A DNA stretch of 47,556 nt. Source: Psychromonas algicola. GTDB taxonomy: Bacteria; Pseudomonadota; Gammaproteobacteria; Enterobacterales; Psychromonadaceae. This document shows positions 28,867 to 37,724 of the stretch, piece after piece. A model generated the notes under the pieces. It saw only the letters and a list, made by a program, of their open reading frames with translations. It was not told the DNA's origin and searched no databases. Position 1 is the stretch's first letter. Each line of letters starts with the position of its first letter. A program made the translations under genes and the position numbers. The stretch is from positions 1 to 47,556 of the forward strand of contig NZ_SNUB01000028.1 of assembly GCF_004378355.1 (NCBI RefSeq), in the 5' to 3' direction.

Positions 28867-30594
28867 ATGACACTTCAATCCTACTTTGTACTGGCTGTTT
28901 TCATTGGTACTATTTTCGGTTTAATTAAATTTCAGCAGCGTCCAAGTTTAGTGTTTGGAGTCGCGTTATTAATATTATTCTCAACGCAAATGGTCTCGAC
29001 GGATCAAGTGATCAAAAGTGCTTCCAATCAGGGTTTATTAACTTTGATTCTACTCATGCTTTGTTCCATCGCATTGGAAAAAACACGCCTATTGCGTTTG
29101 GTCGCGATGAAGGTTATTAAACCTTGTTACAGCGCAACTTGGGCAAGACTGTTTAGTTTTACAGTGATTTCATCTGCTTTCTTAAATAACACTGCAGTCG
29201 TTTCTACTATGCTTGCGCCAATTCGTAACAATCCTAATCACTCGGCAAGTAAGCTTCTGATCCCTTTATCTTATGCAGCTATCTTGGGCGGTACATTAAC
29301 GCTTGTAGGAACCTCAACGAATCTAATTGTTAACAGTTTAGTGCTAGATGCTAATCTGCCTTCGCTAGGTTTTTTCGATTTTACCTTAGTGGGTTTATGT
29401 CTCGTTGTAACCTGTGGGATCACTTTATATTGTTGTCGTTCCTTATTACCCGATAGAAATATGAAAGAGGGTGAAGCCCAGTCATATTTTATTGAGGCGA
29501 AAGTTAATCCAGAATCAACATTAATAGGTAAAAGCGTAGAGCAAAATGGCTTACGTCATTTACAGTCTTTATTCCTTGTTGAAATTATACGCGGCAATTG
29601 TGTCTTTACTGCGATTGCACCTAATCAAGTGATTCAAGCAAATGATAAACTTATTTTCAGTGGAGATGTTTCCAAAGTAAGCCAATTACACTTGTTTGAT
29701 GGATTGTCTATTTTTGCAGAAAAAAGAGGTTTACCTTTAGATAACTTACGTGAAGTGGTGGTTCGTCCTGAAAGTGTATTAACAGGCAAAACCTTAAAAT
29801 CTATTGGTTTTCGTTCTTTATTTGATGCTGCGGTTGTTGCCATTAAACGCGATGGTGAAAAGGTATCAGGGAAAATTGGTGAAGTTAAAATTAGGCCCGG
29901 TGATTTTTTAGTGTTAGCGGTCGGTGAAGATTTTAAATCACGCAGAAATATCCGTAAAAACTTTATATTATTATCAGATATTGAGCTTGACTCTCGTTTG
30001 TCTGGTAAAAAAGAATTATTGGCCATTGTAGGTTTTGTTGCTGCTATTGCTCTAGCTGCATTTGGCGTTGTGTCTTTGTTTAAAGCGGTTGTTTTGTTAT
30101 TAGGCGTATTGCTATTAAGCGGATGTTTAACGAGTAGTGAAATTTTAAGGCGTTTTCCAACTGAGATTTGGGTTATTATTTCTTCGGCTATTGTTTTATC
30201 CTATGCATTACAAAACAGTGGCATCATAACAAGCTTCAGTGAATTAATGAGTCATAGTGCGTTAGGGTTAAGCCCATTGATGGCGTTAATTGCTGTCTAT
30301 ATAGTGACCTTATTCTTGACTGAATTAGTCACTAATAATGCAGCGGCTGCGTTAGTTTTTCCTATTGCTTATGGGCTTGCATTAAGTGTAGACGCTAATC
30401 CAATTGCCTTTATTATGGCGGTTGCCTTTGGCGCAAGTGCAAGCTTTATTAGCCCTTATGGTTATCAAACCAACTTAATGGTGTTTAATGCAGGGCAATA
30501 TAAATTAAACGATTTTATTAAAATTGGTGTACCTGTGAGTGTTGTTTATAGTGTGACTTGTATTACCGCTATTGTTGCCGTTTTTGGGCTATAA
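28867..30594 (+). CDS. SLC13/DASS-type permease with two RCK_C (TrkA_C) domains
   Basis: The 575-residue protein has N- and C-terminal membrane halves with the divalent anion:sodium symporter repeats. NNTAVV (residue about 109) and TGTSTNLIVNSL-like GTSTNLIVNS lie in the first half; TNNAAAALVFPIA and FGASASFISPYGYQTNLMV lie in the second. Two RCK_C domains sit between them, about 205-275 and 295-365. Such proteins in cys clusters are taken to import sulfate; the position between cysN and cysC supports this, but thiosulfate or another oxyanion is possible. The start has a weak Shine-Dalgarno. Confidence 0.9.
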   Translation: MTLQSYFVLAVFIGTIFGLIKFQQRPSLVFGVALLILFSTQMVSTDQVIKSASNQGLLTLILLMLCSIALEKTRLLRLVAMKVIKPCYSATWARLFSFTVISSAFLNNTAVVSTMLAPIRNNPNHSASKLLIPLSYAAILGGTLTLVGTSTNLIVNSLVLDANLPSLGFFDFTLVGLCLVVTCGITLYCCRSLLPDRNMKEGEAQSYFIEAKVNPESTLIGKSVEQNGLRHLQSLFLVEIIRGNCVFTAIAPNQVIQANDKLIFSGDVSKVSQLHLFDGLSIFAEKRGLPLDNLREVVVRPESVLTGKTLKSIGFRSLFDAAVVAIKRDGEKVSGKIGEVKIRPGDFLVLAVGEDFKSRRNIRKNFILLSDIELDSRLSGKKELLAIVGFVAAIALAAFGVVSLFKAVVLLLGVLLLSGCLTSSEILRRFPTEIWVIISSAIVLSYALQNSGIITSFSELMSHSALGLSPLMALIAVYIVTLFLTELVTNNAAAALVFPIAYGLALSVDANPIAFIMAVAFGASASFISPYGYQTNLMVFNAGQYKLNDFIKIGVPVSVVYSVTCITAIVAVFGL

Positions 30595-30682
30595 AAACCT
30601 GGTATTAAAAACTTACTGTTAAAAAAAGACTAAAAACAATTAATGTACTAAAAAACGATTAATGAATGAATTAAAGAGAGTG

Positions 30683-31318
30683 ATGATGAATAACCCTTAT
30701 ATTGAAAAAGAAGTCGATGGTGAAAAGTCGTCTGATGTAGTTTGGCATCAAGCCAGTGTTTCACATCAAGATCATTGTCAGCTTAATGGACATAAAGCAG
30801 CTGTTTTATGGTTTACTGGTTTAAGTGGCTCAGGTAAATCTACTGTTGCCAATGCTGTTGATCTTATGTTGTTTCAGCACCAAGCTAAAACCTATGTGTT
30901 AGATGGCGATAACGTACGTCATGGTTTAAATGGTGACTTAGGCTTTTCAGATAATGATCGTATTGAAAATATTCGACGTGTTGGCGAAGTCGCTAAATTA
31001 TTCGCTGATGCGGGTTTGTTAGTTTCAACGGCGTTTATCTCACCTTTTATTGCTGATCGTGAAATGGTGCGTTCACAATTGCCTGAAGGCCAGTTTATTG
31101 AAGTGTTTATTGATACGCCTCTTGACGTTTGTGAATCACGCGATCCAAAAGGTTTATATAAAAAAGCACGTGCAGGTGAAATTAAAAACTTTACAGGTAT
31201 TGATAGTGCCTATGAATTACCAGTGAATCCTGAAATTCACGTAAAAACAGATAACCAATCTATTGAAGCTTGTGCTCAGCAAGTTATTGACTATTTAAAA
31301 GAAAATAAATATTTATAA
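30683..31318 (+). CDS. cysC: adenylyl-sulfate kinase
   Basis: CysC phosphorylates APS to PAPS for sulfate reduction. I start it at 30683, after AAAGAGAG at 30673-30680; ATGs at 30662 and 30686 are also in frame. Motifs: P-loop [50 protein letters not shown], and [21 protein letters not shown]. It ends the cys cluster before a strong hairpin. Confidence 0.96.
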   Translation: MMNNPYIEKEVDGEKSSDVVWHQASVSHQDHCQLNGHKAAVLWFTGLSGSGKSTVANAVDLMLFQHQAKTYVLDGDNVRHGLNGDLGFSDNDRIENIRRVGEVAKLFADAGLLVSTAFISPFIADREMVRSQLPEGQFIEVFIDTPLDVCESRDPKGLYKKARAGEIKNFTGIDSAYELPVNPEIHVKTDNQSIEACAQQVIDYLKENKYL

Positions 31319-31325
31319 AAGCATT

Positions 31326-31370
31326 AAAAAAACCAATAACGATTAGTGAGTTCAATTGTTATTGGTTTCT
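31326..31370. terminator. terminator between cysC and the methyltransferase gene
   Basis: Arms 31330-31340 and 31358-31368 form a perfect 11-bp stem (AAACCAATAAC / GTTATTGGTTT). It can be lengthened inward by GATT/AATT with a G-T pair. A-tract before and T-rich sequence after support both directions. Confidence 0.82.
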
Positions 31371-31408
31371 GTGTTTGAATATTCTCTTCTAAATTGAATT
31401 TAAACCGC

Positions 31409-31936
31409 CTAAGTAAAAGGCTTTTGACATACAATTTGAGCAATTGCTCGTTTCGGGTTCTGCTTAATGCCTTCAAAATAAAAGATACAATTCCAATCTT
31501 TAAATACGCTTTTTAACTCATTTTCTTTTAATAAAAATTGGTCTCGGTGAGGGCGTCCAAACTCTCTGTTAGCTTCAGTAAAAGTTTCATAAATCACATA
31601 ACCGCCAGGTTTAACTGCTTTTTTGATCATATCAAATAGTGGTCGATGTAAGTATCTAAAAACAATCGCAGCTTGTAATTGCATGGTTGCTAATTTTAAT
31701 GCATCAATTGATGAAGTTGATTCAAAATCAGCAAGCCAGCAATGAATCTTGTCGATATTATGTTCTGCTATTAAAGTATCTAAATGGTTAGGGTTAATAT
31801 CTGCAAAAATGGTTTCAATGTTTTGCTCAATTAGATACAAACCATTTTGGCCTTTACCACAGGCTAAATCTAAAACTGGCCCTTTATCTTTTTGCAAAAA
31901 GTGACAGTGTTCTTGTAATAATTGAGCAACTGACAT
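31409..31936 (-). CDS. class I AdoMet-dependent methyltransferase
   Basis: The 175-residue protein has motif I VLDLACGKGQNGLYL, an acidic FADINPNHLD motif II, and LKPGG-like VKPGGYVIYETFTEANREFG. These resemble the TehB/tellurite-resistance-like small methyltransferases, but the substrate cannot be told. Its ATG overlaps the radA TAA by one base (TAATG), so translation is coupled to radA. That makes it the third gene of a recX-radA-methyltransferase unit. Confidence 0.82.
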   Translation of the reverse strand: MSVAQLLQEHCHFLQKDKGPVLDLACGKGQNGLYLIEQNIETIFADINPNHLDTLIAEHNIDKIHCWLADFESTSSIDALKLATMQLQAAIVFRYLHRPLFDMIKKAVKPGGYVIYETFTEANREFGRPHRDQFLLKENELKSVFKDWNCIFYFEGIKQNPKRAIAQIVCQKPFT

Positions 31937-33354
31937 TATTGTAATGCTTCAATTAATTCTTTTACGTTTTTCAGCGGAATAATTTTTTGATCGCCTTTTA
32001 CAAATTGCTGCATAGAAGCATGATAAGCGACTGCTGGAATGAAAATTAGTTTTTTACCATGACTTAATGCTTCTCGTACTCGTGGAACGATTTGTGGGAT
32101 CTGTCGTAATTCACCGGTTAATGCTAATTCACCAATAAAAACAGCATCAACAGGTAACGGTTTCGAATTAATTGAGCTCAGTAGGGCAGCGGTTACTGCC
32201 ATATCGGTAGAGGTTTCAGAATCAGCCATTTTTAAACCACCGACTAAACTGATATTAATATCGTAATAGGTGGGAATACCACCGTGCTTTTTTAATACCG
32301 CAGTAATTAAAGATAAGCGACTGTAAGAAACACCAATACAGTTACGGATTGATTTTTCACCCTCTACTTCCGTTGCTAGTGCTTGTATTTCAATTAACAA
32401 GTTGCGTGCGCCATCTTTAATAACTGAAATCGCAGAGCCTTCAAAATGCTCATCACTACCCGATAAAAATAAACGACTAGGATTATCAACTGAACGCATG
32501 CCTTTCTCGGTCATTTGAAAAATACCGACCTGTTCTGTATCACCAAAACGGTTTTTATCTGCTCTTAAAATACGTACTGATGCATCATTGACTTCAATAT
32601 GAATTGCGGTGTCGATAATATGTTTAAGTGTTTGAGGGCCTGCCATTTGCGAGTTTTTATTAACTTGTCCAACTAAGATTAAGGTAATGCCGTGTTGTTT
32701 ACATAATCGGTTTAAAATTTTGGCACAGGTTTTTACTTGTGTCACACCTCCCGCTGAACCATCAACAGAGTTCGATTCAAAGGCCTGTATTGAGTCTGCA
32801 ATTAAAAACTTAACTTTATTTTCAATACATTGATTAACAATATCTTCAATGCTATCGGTATCGGAAAGTAGAAAGTTTGTTTCATTAAAGTTTAAGTTCA
32901 ATCTTTCAATTCCGCGTTTCGCCCATTGGCTTAAACTTTCTTCTGCTGTGACATAAAGTGTAGACATTGTTTGTGACATCACTGAAGCAACTTTAGTAAG
33001 TAGGGTGGTTTTACCTGAACCTGGATCGCCACTTATCAACACCACTGAACCCAATGTTATTCCATCGCCTAAAACACGATCTAATTCGCTCAACCCTGTA
33101 GAAACGCGTTGTGCATTTTCAACTTGTACGGTTGAGATACGTTGGACACCATTAGAGGTAATACCTGCATAACCACCTGCACCATTATTGTTTCGGTTAA
33201 TGGCTGCATTCACTGATTTACTTGTACTCGAAGCTTCACGGAATTCTGTGATTGTATTCCATGCCTTACATTCACCACATTGACCTTGCCATTTTGTGTA
33301 ATCTGCGCCGCAATCACTACAAACATAGGAAATTTTTGTTTTTGCTTTTGCCAT
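31936..33354 (-). CDS. radA: DNA repair protein RadA
   Basis: RadA (Sms) is a RecA-like helicase that processes recombination branches. The 472-residue protein has a four-cysteine zinc finger (Cys12, Cys15, Cys26, Cys29), Walker A GDPGSGKT at 109-116, and the RadA-specific KNRFG motif. The C-terminal Lon-like domain contains SVVGG-like SLVGGLKMAD and the GELALTGELRQIP stretch. It lies 25 bp after recX, an unusual and suggestive neighbour. Confidence 0.96.
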   Translation of the reverse strand: MAKAKTKISYVCSDCGADYTKWQGQCGECKAWNTITEFREASSTSKSVNAAINRNNNGAGGYAGITSNGVQRISTVQVENAQRVSTGLSELDRVLGDGITLGSVVLISGDPGSGKTTLLTKVASVMSQTMSTLYVTAEESLSQWAKRGIERLNLNFNETNFLLSDTDSIEDIVNQCIENKVKFLIADSIQAFESNSVDGSAGGVTQVKTCAKILNRLCKQHGITLILVGQVNKNSQMAGPQTLKHIIDTAIHIEVNDASVRILRADKNRFGDTEQVGIFQMTEKGMRSVDNPSRLFLSGSDEHFEGSAISVIKDGARNLLIEIQALATEVEGEKSIRNCIGVSYSRLSLITAVLKKHGGIPTYYDINISLVGGLKMADSETSTDMAVTAALLSSINSKPLPVDAVFIGELALTGELRQIPQIVPRVREALSHGKKLIFIPAVAYHASMQQFVKGDQKIIPLKNVKELIEALQ

Positions 33355-33379
33355 TATTTATTCCGTTTTTATAGATTTT

Positions 33380-34033
33380 TTAATTTAATTTTTCATTAAA
33401 TAATTTTATTGCTTGGTTTGATTTTGAGTAATCATAGCCATGCGAAATTAAATGTCGTATTGCTTTATTTTTTTGTTTTTGGTCCTCAATACGAACTCTA
33501 AACTTTTTACCAAGCAACAAACAAGCTTCTTCTAAATCATTAAAACTTGGCGTTGGATAATGTTCGTTATGCGCTTCGATTGCTATCGCTATAGTATCAA
33601 AGCCATGACCTTTTGCTTGTAAAAATCCCATCGCTTTTTGTTTCAAATGTTGAGTAGCGATAGCTTCAGAATATTTGTTATTTAGCAACCTCTGAGCTGA
33701 TTCAACATAATCAAATTCATTATTCTCAAAAGTGTTTTTAATTAATGATTCACTGATACCTTTAAGCTTCAAATCTTGTTGAATACGCGTTCTTCCATGT
33801 CCTTTATTTTGTGCACTACGAATGAAAGACTCGCAAAAACGTTCATCATTCAAATAATTGAAATCTAAACATTCATTAATAATTGTATTGATCCATTCTT
33901 GATTGTCAGTTTTGCGTTGAAGTTTGGTTAATAATTCGGCTTCACTATGATCTCGGCGGGATAAATGCCATAACGCACTGCGACGAACGCCCTCAATATC
34001 TTTTGCTATTTTAATTGGTTTATTCGCAAACAT
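33380..34033 (-). CDS. recX: RecX family regulatory protein
   Basis: RecX binds RecA filaments and limits their activity. The 217-residue protein is made of three-helix repeats: ALWHLSRRDHSEAELLTKLQRK, NYLNDERFCESFIRSAQNKGHGRTRIQQDL, then LKQKAMGFLQAKGHGFDTI, and a fourth-like segment near the C-terminus. It is about 50 residues longer than E. coli RecX. It is not next to recA here but heads an operon with radA. A LexA-box-like site overlaps its leader. Confidence 0.85.
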   Translation of the reverse strand: MFANKPIKIAKDIEGVRRSALWHLSRRDHSEAELLTKLQRKTDNQEWINTIINECLDFNYLNDERFCESFIRSAQNKGHGRTRIQQDLKLKGISESLIKNTFENNEFDYVESAQRLLNNKYSEAIATQHLKQKAMGFLQAKGHGFDTIAIAIEAHNEHYPTPSFNDLEEACLLLGKKFRVRIEDQKQKNKAIRHLISHGYDYSKSNQAIKLFNEKLN

Positions 34034-34045
34034 AGGGCTCTCTAG

Positions 34046-34061
34046 GTGTGTTTATATACAG
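34046..34061. promoter_or_regulatory. candidate LexA (SOS) box before recX-radA
   Basis: The 16 bases read GTG-N10-CAG, against the LexA consensus CTG-N10-CAG, with an AT-rich alternating spacer (TGTTTATATA); extended matches TATATACAGT are good. It is 12 bp upstream of the recX start, so bound LexA would block transcription or the leader. One half-site base deviates. Confidence 0.5.
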
Positions 34062-34326
34062 TGTATTATAGGTGCGTGTAAAGGTATGTAAAGTAGAGTT
34101 ATTAATAATGTGAAAACTAAGGTTGTTAAAAACTACTTCTATCAACTTTTATTTATTGCATTCAAAACTACAAAAAAAGGTGAACGCTCTTATAAAAGAT
34201 GAACAAGATCATGTTTTTACATAAATTTAACATAGATTTTACTTTTTCCTTTATTTGCAGTTTACAGTGAACTATATTTTAACCTTACTTCACCGATACA
34301 AAACCACTTAGAGTAAAGGACGTGCT

Positions 34327-36201
34327 ATGAGCGCTAAAAAGAAGCTGTTAAGTTATATTGGAGCACTGTTTGTGCTTGCTATATTGATCGTGTCTACTAG
34401 AGGTTATTTCAATTTCAAATCCGCTTCTATTGCTAATTCTACAAAAAGTCTACAGAAAGAATCTTTTTTAATATCCAATGCATTAGATCAACACGTTGAA
34501 CGTTACTTTGATGGTTTAACTCTCTTAGGGCATGACTTAGAAATTGGCGATAATCTGAATGCTGATGACCTTGTTAATAAAGTCAAAAATGCAAAGGAAT
34601 ACTTTGACGTTATTGCAGCAGTCGTCGTACTTAAGAATGGTGACAGCTTTATTTCTACTGGCCAAGTGATCAAAGAAAATAAAAGAGCGTTTGACCGAGA
34701 ATGGTATACAAGAATATTTGCGGGTGAAAAAAAGATCATCACCAAACCTTATACAACTAACACTGGTGATTTTGTAATGGCATTAGCCGTACCTGTGATA
34801 CGTGATAAAAAAATTGCAGCAACTTTATTAGTCAATATGAAAGTACTTGGGATCACGCAGTTTGTAAATAGTCTTTCTGAAAATAATCAATTGGTTGTTA
34901 GCCGTTCAGATGGTTTTATTCTTGCCTCTCCTAATGCTGATGAAATAGGGCAAAACTTATTTGAACTACAACCTACTTATGAAGCATTCGCTAATGAAGA
35001 AAGTAGCCAGCATACCTATGAGAATGCAGGAGAAGAGTATGTGGTTAATAGCACTAAAATTGATTCATTAGGCTGGACGGTTTGGGCATGGGATAAAACA
35101 AGCCATGTAAATGCAGCGTCTAATGAAAATTTACAAGAAGGTGCAATCCTTTCTGTTCTTTTAATTATCGTTTCCTTGGTTATTATTTATCTGTTTGTCG
35201 TTAGATTAATGTATAACCCAATTGGTGGAGAGCCTAAAGAAATAGAAAGGTTAGTTAAACGTGTTGCTAATGGCGATCTTAGATTACAAGTACCAGTGAC
35301 TGGTAATGAAACGGGCGTCTACGGTGCAACAATTATGATGATCAACAACCTAAAGTCTATTATTGCTAATATCAATGATGCAACAAGTCAGCTTAAATCA
35401 TCATCCGATAACGTTGCTGTTGCGGCATCAAAAACAAATGGTAGTTCAGAACAGCAGATGTTTAAGTTAGAACAAACCTCAACGGCAATGAATGAAATGG
35501 CAATGACAGTGGAGGAAGTGGCTCGCAATGCCCAACAAGCGTCTGCCGCCGCGAAGGAAGCAAACGAATTCTCTGACCAAGGTATTGATGTTGTTAAAGA
35601 GATGAATAACAACATTAAAACACTGGTGAATGGGATTGAAAAAGTAATGGAAGTAACCAATAAACTAGAAGAAGCGACGCAGGGTATTGGCAGTATTTTG
35701 GAGGTTATCAATGGAGTTTCCGAACAAACTAATCTATTGGCATTAAATGCAGCAATCGAAGCCGCGCGTGCTGGTGAACATGGGCGCGGTTTTGCTGTGG
35801 TTGCAGATGAAGTTCGTAATTTAGCGAACCGAACCAAAGAAAGCACCAATGAAATTCAAGATGTTATTAAAAATCTACAAAATGAAGCACAGCGTTCAGT
35901 TGAGTTGATGGATAATAATATGCGTGATGCACAAGAAACCGCTAATAAGTCTGAAAATGCAAATAATGCCTTACAATCAATTCGAGATGCCGTTGAAATA
36001 ATTGAAGAAATGAATGCACAAATTGCAACATCTTCTGAAGAACAAACTCACGTATCTTCTGAAATTAATACCAGTATTGTTGAAATTAATGATCTTGCAA
36101 AAGTAACTTTTGAAAGCTCTAACAACAATAAAGATATGTCGAAAAATTTAACTAACTTAGCATTGAGTTTAGATAAATCGGTGGATGTATTTAAACTTTA
36201 A
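34327..36201 (+). CDS. methyl-accepting chemotaxis protein
   Basis: The 624-residue receptor has a transmembrane helix at about 7-25, a periplasmic sensory region to about 270 of the double-Cache kind ([20 protein letters not shown], then [11 protein letters not shown]), a second helix at 275-297, a HAMP domain, and a cytoplasmic coiled coil. The signalling hairpin tip, [38 protein letters not shown] in two overlapping stretches around 462-500, is canonical. Cache receptors often bind amino acids or organic acids, but the ligand cannot be read. It stands alone without che genes. A CACCGATA resembling a sigma-28 -10 lies upstream without a convincing -35. Confidence 0.95.
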   Translation: MSAKKKLLSYIGALFVLAILIVSTRGYFNFKSASIANSTKSLQKESFLISNALDQHVERYFDGLTLLGHDLEIGDNLNADDLVNKVKNAKEYFDVIAAVVVLKNGDSFISTGQVIKENKRAFDREWYTRIFAGEKKIITKPYTTNTGDFVMALAVPVIRDKKIAATLLVNMKVLGITQFVNSLSENNQLVVSRSDGFILASPNADEIGQNLFELQPTYEAFANEESSQHTYENAGEEYVVNSTKIDSLGWTVWAWDKTSHVNAASNENLQEGAILSVLLIIVSLVIIYLFVVRLMYNPIGGEPKEIERLVKRVANGDLRLQVPVTGNETGVYGATIMMINNLKSIIANINDATSQLKSSSDNVAVAASKTNGSSEQQMFKLEQTSTAMNEMAMTVEEVARNAQQASAAAKEANEFSDQGIDVVKEMNNNIKTLVNGIEKVMEVTNKLEEATQGIGSILEVINGVSEQTNLLALNAAIEAARAGEHGRGFAVVADEVRNLANRTKESTNEIQDVIKNLQNEAQRSVELMDNNMRDAQETANKSENANNALQSIRDAVEIIEEMNAQIATSSEEQTHVSSEINTSIVEINDLAKVTFESSNNNKDMSKNLTNLALSLDKSVDVFKL

Positions 36202-36226
36202 TCACGCAGGTTATATGACTAAATTT

Positions 36227-36266
36227 AAAGCCGCATACTTTAGCAGTAATGCGGCTTTATTTTTTA
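36227..36266 (+). terminator. terminator after the chemoreceptor
   Basis: Arms 36227-36237 (taaagccgcat) and 36250-36260 (atgcggcttta) form a perfect 11-bp GC-rich stem, followed by a run of Ts. Confidence 0.93.
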
Positions 36267-36351
36267 TTATCGCATCACTTCTCAATTCATTTTAACTTTC
36301 AATCAATTTTACCTTTTAATTAATCTCAGCTTTTTTAGCGGTAAATTTTGA

Positions 36352-36379
36352 TTGTATTGTATACACAAATCCCTATAAT
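36352..36379 (+). promoter_or_regulatory. sigma-70 promoter of yhhQ
   Basis: TTGTAT at 36352-36357 and TATAAT at 36374-36379, a perfect -10, are separated by 16 bp. Transcription would begin near 36386, upstream of the riboswitch-like leader. Confidence 0.6.
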
Positions 36380-36408
36380 GGCCGACCCCAATTTGGGATT
36401 AATAATAA

Positions 36409-36443
36409 GCGGGTTCCCTCACCCCGTTATCAATTTAAAAAGG
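36409..36443 (+). ncRNA. candidate preQ1-I riboswitch
   Basis: Arms GCGGG (36409-36413) and CCCGT (36423-36427) form stem P1 around loop TTCCCTCAC. This is followed by an A-rich tail and AAGG (36440-36443), the Shine-Dalgarno of the gene. The loop CCT (36417-36419) can pair with AGG (36441-36443) to form the P2 pseudoknot. That is the minimal H-type fold of preQ1-I, and pairing would hide the ribosome binding site, so it would act on translation. The downstream gene is a queuosine precursor transporter, the expected target. Consensus match is from memory, not a covariance search. Confidence 0.72.
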
Positions 36444-36449
36444 TACAAT

Positions 36450-37091
36450 ATGTTATCACTTTCAAACACGCAAATTCGCCGTGCTCTTACACTATTGGTT
36501 GGATTTCACATCATTATTATTTGTGCTAGTAATTACTTAGTACAATTACCCTTTACACTTTTTGGTTGGCATACTACTTGGGGCGCGTTTAGTTTCCCTT
36601 TTGTTTATTTGGCAACGGATTTAACTGTTAGAATTTTTGGCCAGAAAGATGCTCGCCGTATTATTTTTAAAGCAATGTTACCCGCCTTACTGGTTTCATA
36701 TGTTGTTGGCGTTATATTTCAGCAAGGTCTATTCCAAGGTTTTGATGCACTTGTTGAATACAATAGTTTTGTTTTCCGTATCGCTTTTGCAAGTTTTGCA
36801 GCTTACCTATTTGGTCAACTTTTAGATATTAAAGTGTTTGATAAGTTACGCTCTAATAAGCAGTGGTGGGTCGCTCCTACAGCTTCTACATTACTAGGTA
36901 ATTTGTTAGATACTTTTATTTTCTTTGGGGTAGCATTTTACGCCTCATCGGATGAATTTATGTCTGCAAATTGGCCTGAAATAGCAATGGTTGATTATGG
37001 GTTTAAATTATTAGTGAGTTTACTGTTATTTTTACCTGCTTATGGTGTGTTATTAAAAGTATTAGAAAAACGCATTGTTAACACTAATTAA
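36450..37091 (+). CDS. yhhQ: queuosine precursor transporter
   Basis: YhhQ imports 7-cyano- or 7-aminomethyl-7-deazaguanine for queuosine tRNA modification. The ATG at 36450 with AAAAAGG before it gives 213 residues; the frame upstream crosses the leader RNA and is not coding. The protein has about six membrane helices and the COG1738 marks: FPFVYLATDLTVRIFGQKDAR, then ASFAAYLFGQLLDI, WWVAPTASTLLGNLLDTFIFF, and YGFKLLVSLLLFLPAYG. It is controlled by its own promoter and probably by preQ1. Confidence 0.93.
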   Translation: MLSLSNTQIRRALTLLVGFHIIIICASNYLVQLPFTLFGWHTTWGAFSFPFVYLATDLTVRIFGQKDARRIIFKAMLPALLVSYVVGVIFQQGLFQGFDALVEYNSFVFRIAFASFAAYLFGQLLDIKVFDKLRSNKQWWVAPTASTLLGNLLDTFIFFGVAFYASSDEFMSANWPEIAMVDYGFKLLVSLLLFLPAYGVLLKVLEKRIVNTN

Positions 37092-37107
37092 TTAGTTAAT
37101 GTCCAAT

Positions 37108-37225
37108 ATCTGATGATTTAAGCAATAAATTATAAAATTCAAATGCGAATGTCATAGTTTGTTAACCAAAGCATGTTATAGGAGGCAATAACATGTCATA
37201 TTGGCTAAGCAATAAATCATCAGAT
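37108..37225. repeat. paired direct and inverted repeats upstream of the orphan gene
   Basis: ATCTGATGATTT (37108-37119) recurs inverted as AAATCATCAGAT (37214-37225), and TAAGCAATAAAT (37119-37130) recurs directly at 37206-37217. The arms could fold the leader into a large stem-loop around the strong ribosome binding site at 37180-37186. Confidence 0.55.
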
Positions 37226-37273
37226 AAATACCCTAAACTGGTTACTATTCAATCAGTGCATTCAAAGGGTTAA
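37193..37273 (+). CDS. short ORF with strong ribosome binding site (26 residues)
   Basis: An ATG preceded 7 nt upstream by AGGAGG, the best Shine-Dalgarno in the neighbourhood, opens a 26-codon frame: MSYWLSNKSSDKYPKLVTIQ then SVHSKG. It has no similarity that I recognise and no membrane segment. It ends 15 bp before the start of the 138-residue orphan gene. It may be a leader peptide controlling that gene or an independent microprotein. Coding is inferred only from the ribosome binding site. Confidence 0.4.
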   Translation: MSYWLSNKSSDKYPKLVTIQSVHSKG

Positions 37274-37288
37274 AAATGGAAAAACAAG

Positions 37289-37705
37289 ATGGACAGCTTA
37301 AAAAATATCTACAATTTACTACCAATGATCATCAATTCTCTACTCTCAGATAAAAATGAACAAAATTTATCATACGAACAGCTGACCGAAGCGTTAATCA
37401 AATTGTGCCGTAATATTAATGGTAATTGTGTCCCAATGTCCCATGCTCGTTTAAAAAAGATCACAGCAAGTGATTTTGAAATTACTTTGGAAGCTCTGGT
37501 TGTAAGTGCGTTTTATCATTATCAAGGTCGCCTGGAACAAGCTCAAAATGATCAAGAGGTTGAGGTTTTTCATGCTTTAGCTAAAGCGATGAAAACGTTA
37601 CATATTAAAAAGTCAGATCCTGATTGTTTGAAAAAAATACCACGTGCGCATGTGTTAAAAGTATTATTCAACATCAACCGAATGAATTATTGTTTAGCAG
37701 CCTAG
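37289..37705 (+). CDS. hypothetical protein, 138 residues
   Basis: I do not recognise this protein. It looks helical and soluble, with NLSYEQLTEALIKLCRNI near the start, a central GRLEQAQNDQEVEVFHALAKAM, and a basic C-terminal KIPRAHVLKVLFNINRMNY. Four Cys residues are scattered. The ATG at 37289 is the only start in the frame, since a stop lies 18 nt upstream; GGA at 37278-37280 could be a weak ribosome binding site. It follows the 26-codon ORF on the same strand and converges with an unknown membrane gene. Confidence 0.6.
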   Translation: MDSLKNIYNLLPMIINSLLSDKNEQNLSYEQLTEALIKLCRNINGNCVPMSHARLKKITASDFEITLEALVVSAFYHYQGRLEQAQNDQEVEVFHALAKAMKTLHIKKSDPDCLKKIPRAHVLKVLFNINRMNYCLAA

Positions 37706-37724
37706 TTTGAGTGATTAAATCTTA

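Noticed and set aside
34240-34326. Sigma-28 promoter for the chemoreceptor gene (CACCGATA near 34290)
   Set aside because: The -10-like string is present but no TAAA-type -35 box lies at the required 15-bp spacing.
36348-36449. N-terminal extension of YhhQ by 34 codons
   Set aside because: It crosses the promoter -10 box and the riboswitch-like leader, and AAAAAGG sits at the right distance from the ATG at 36450.
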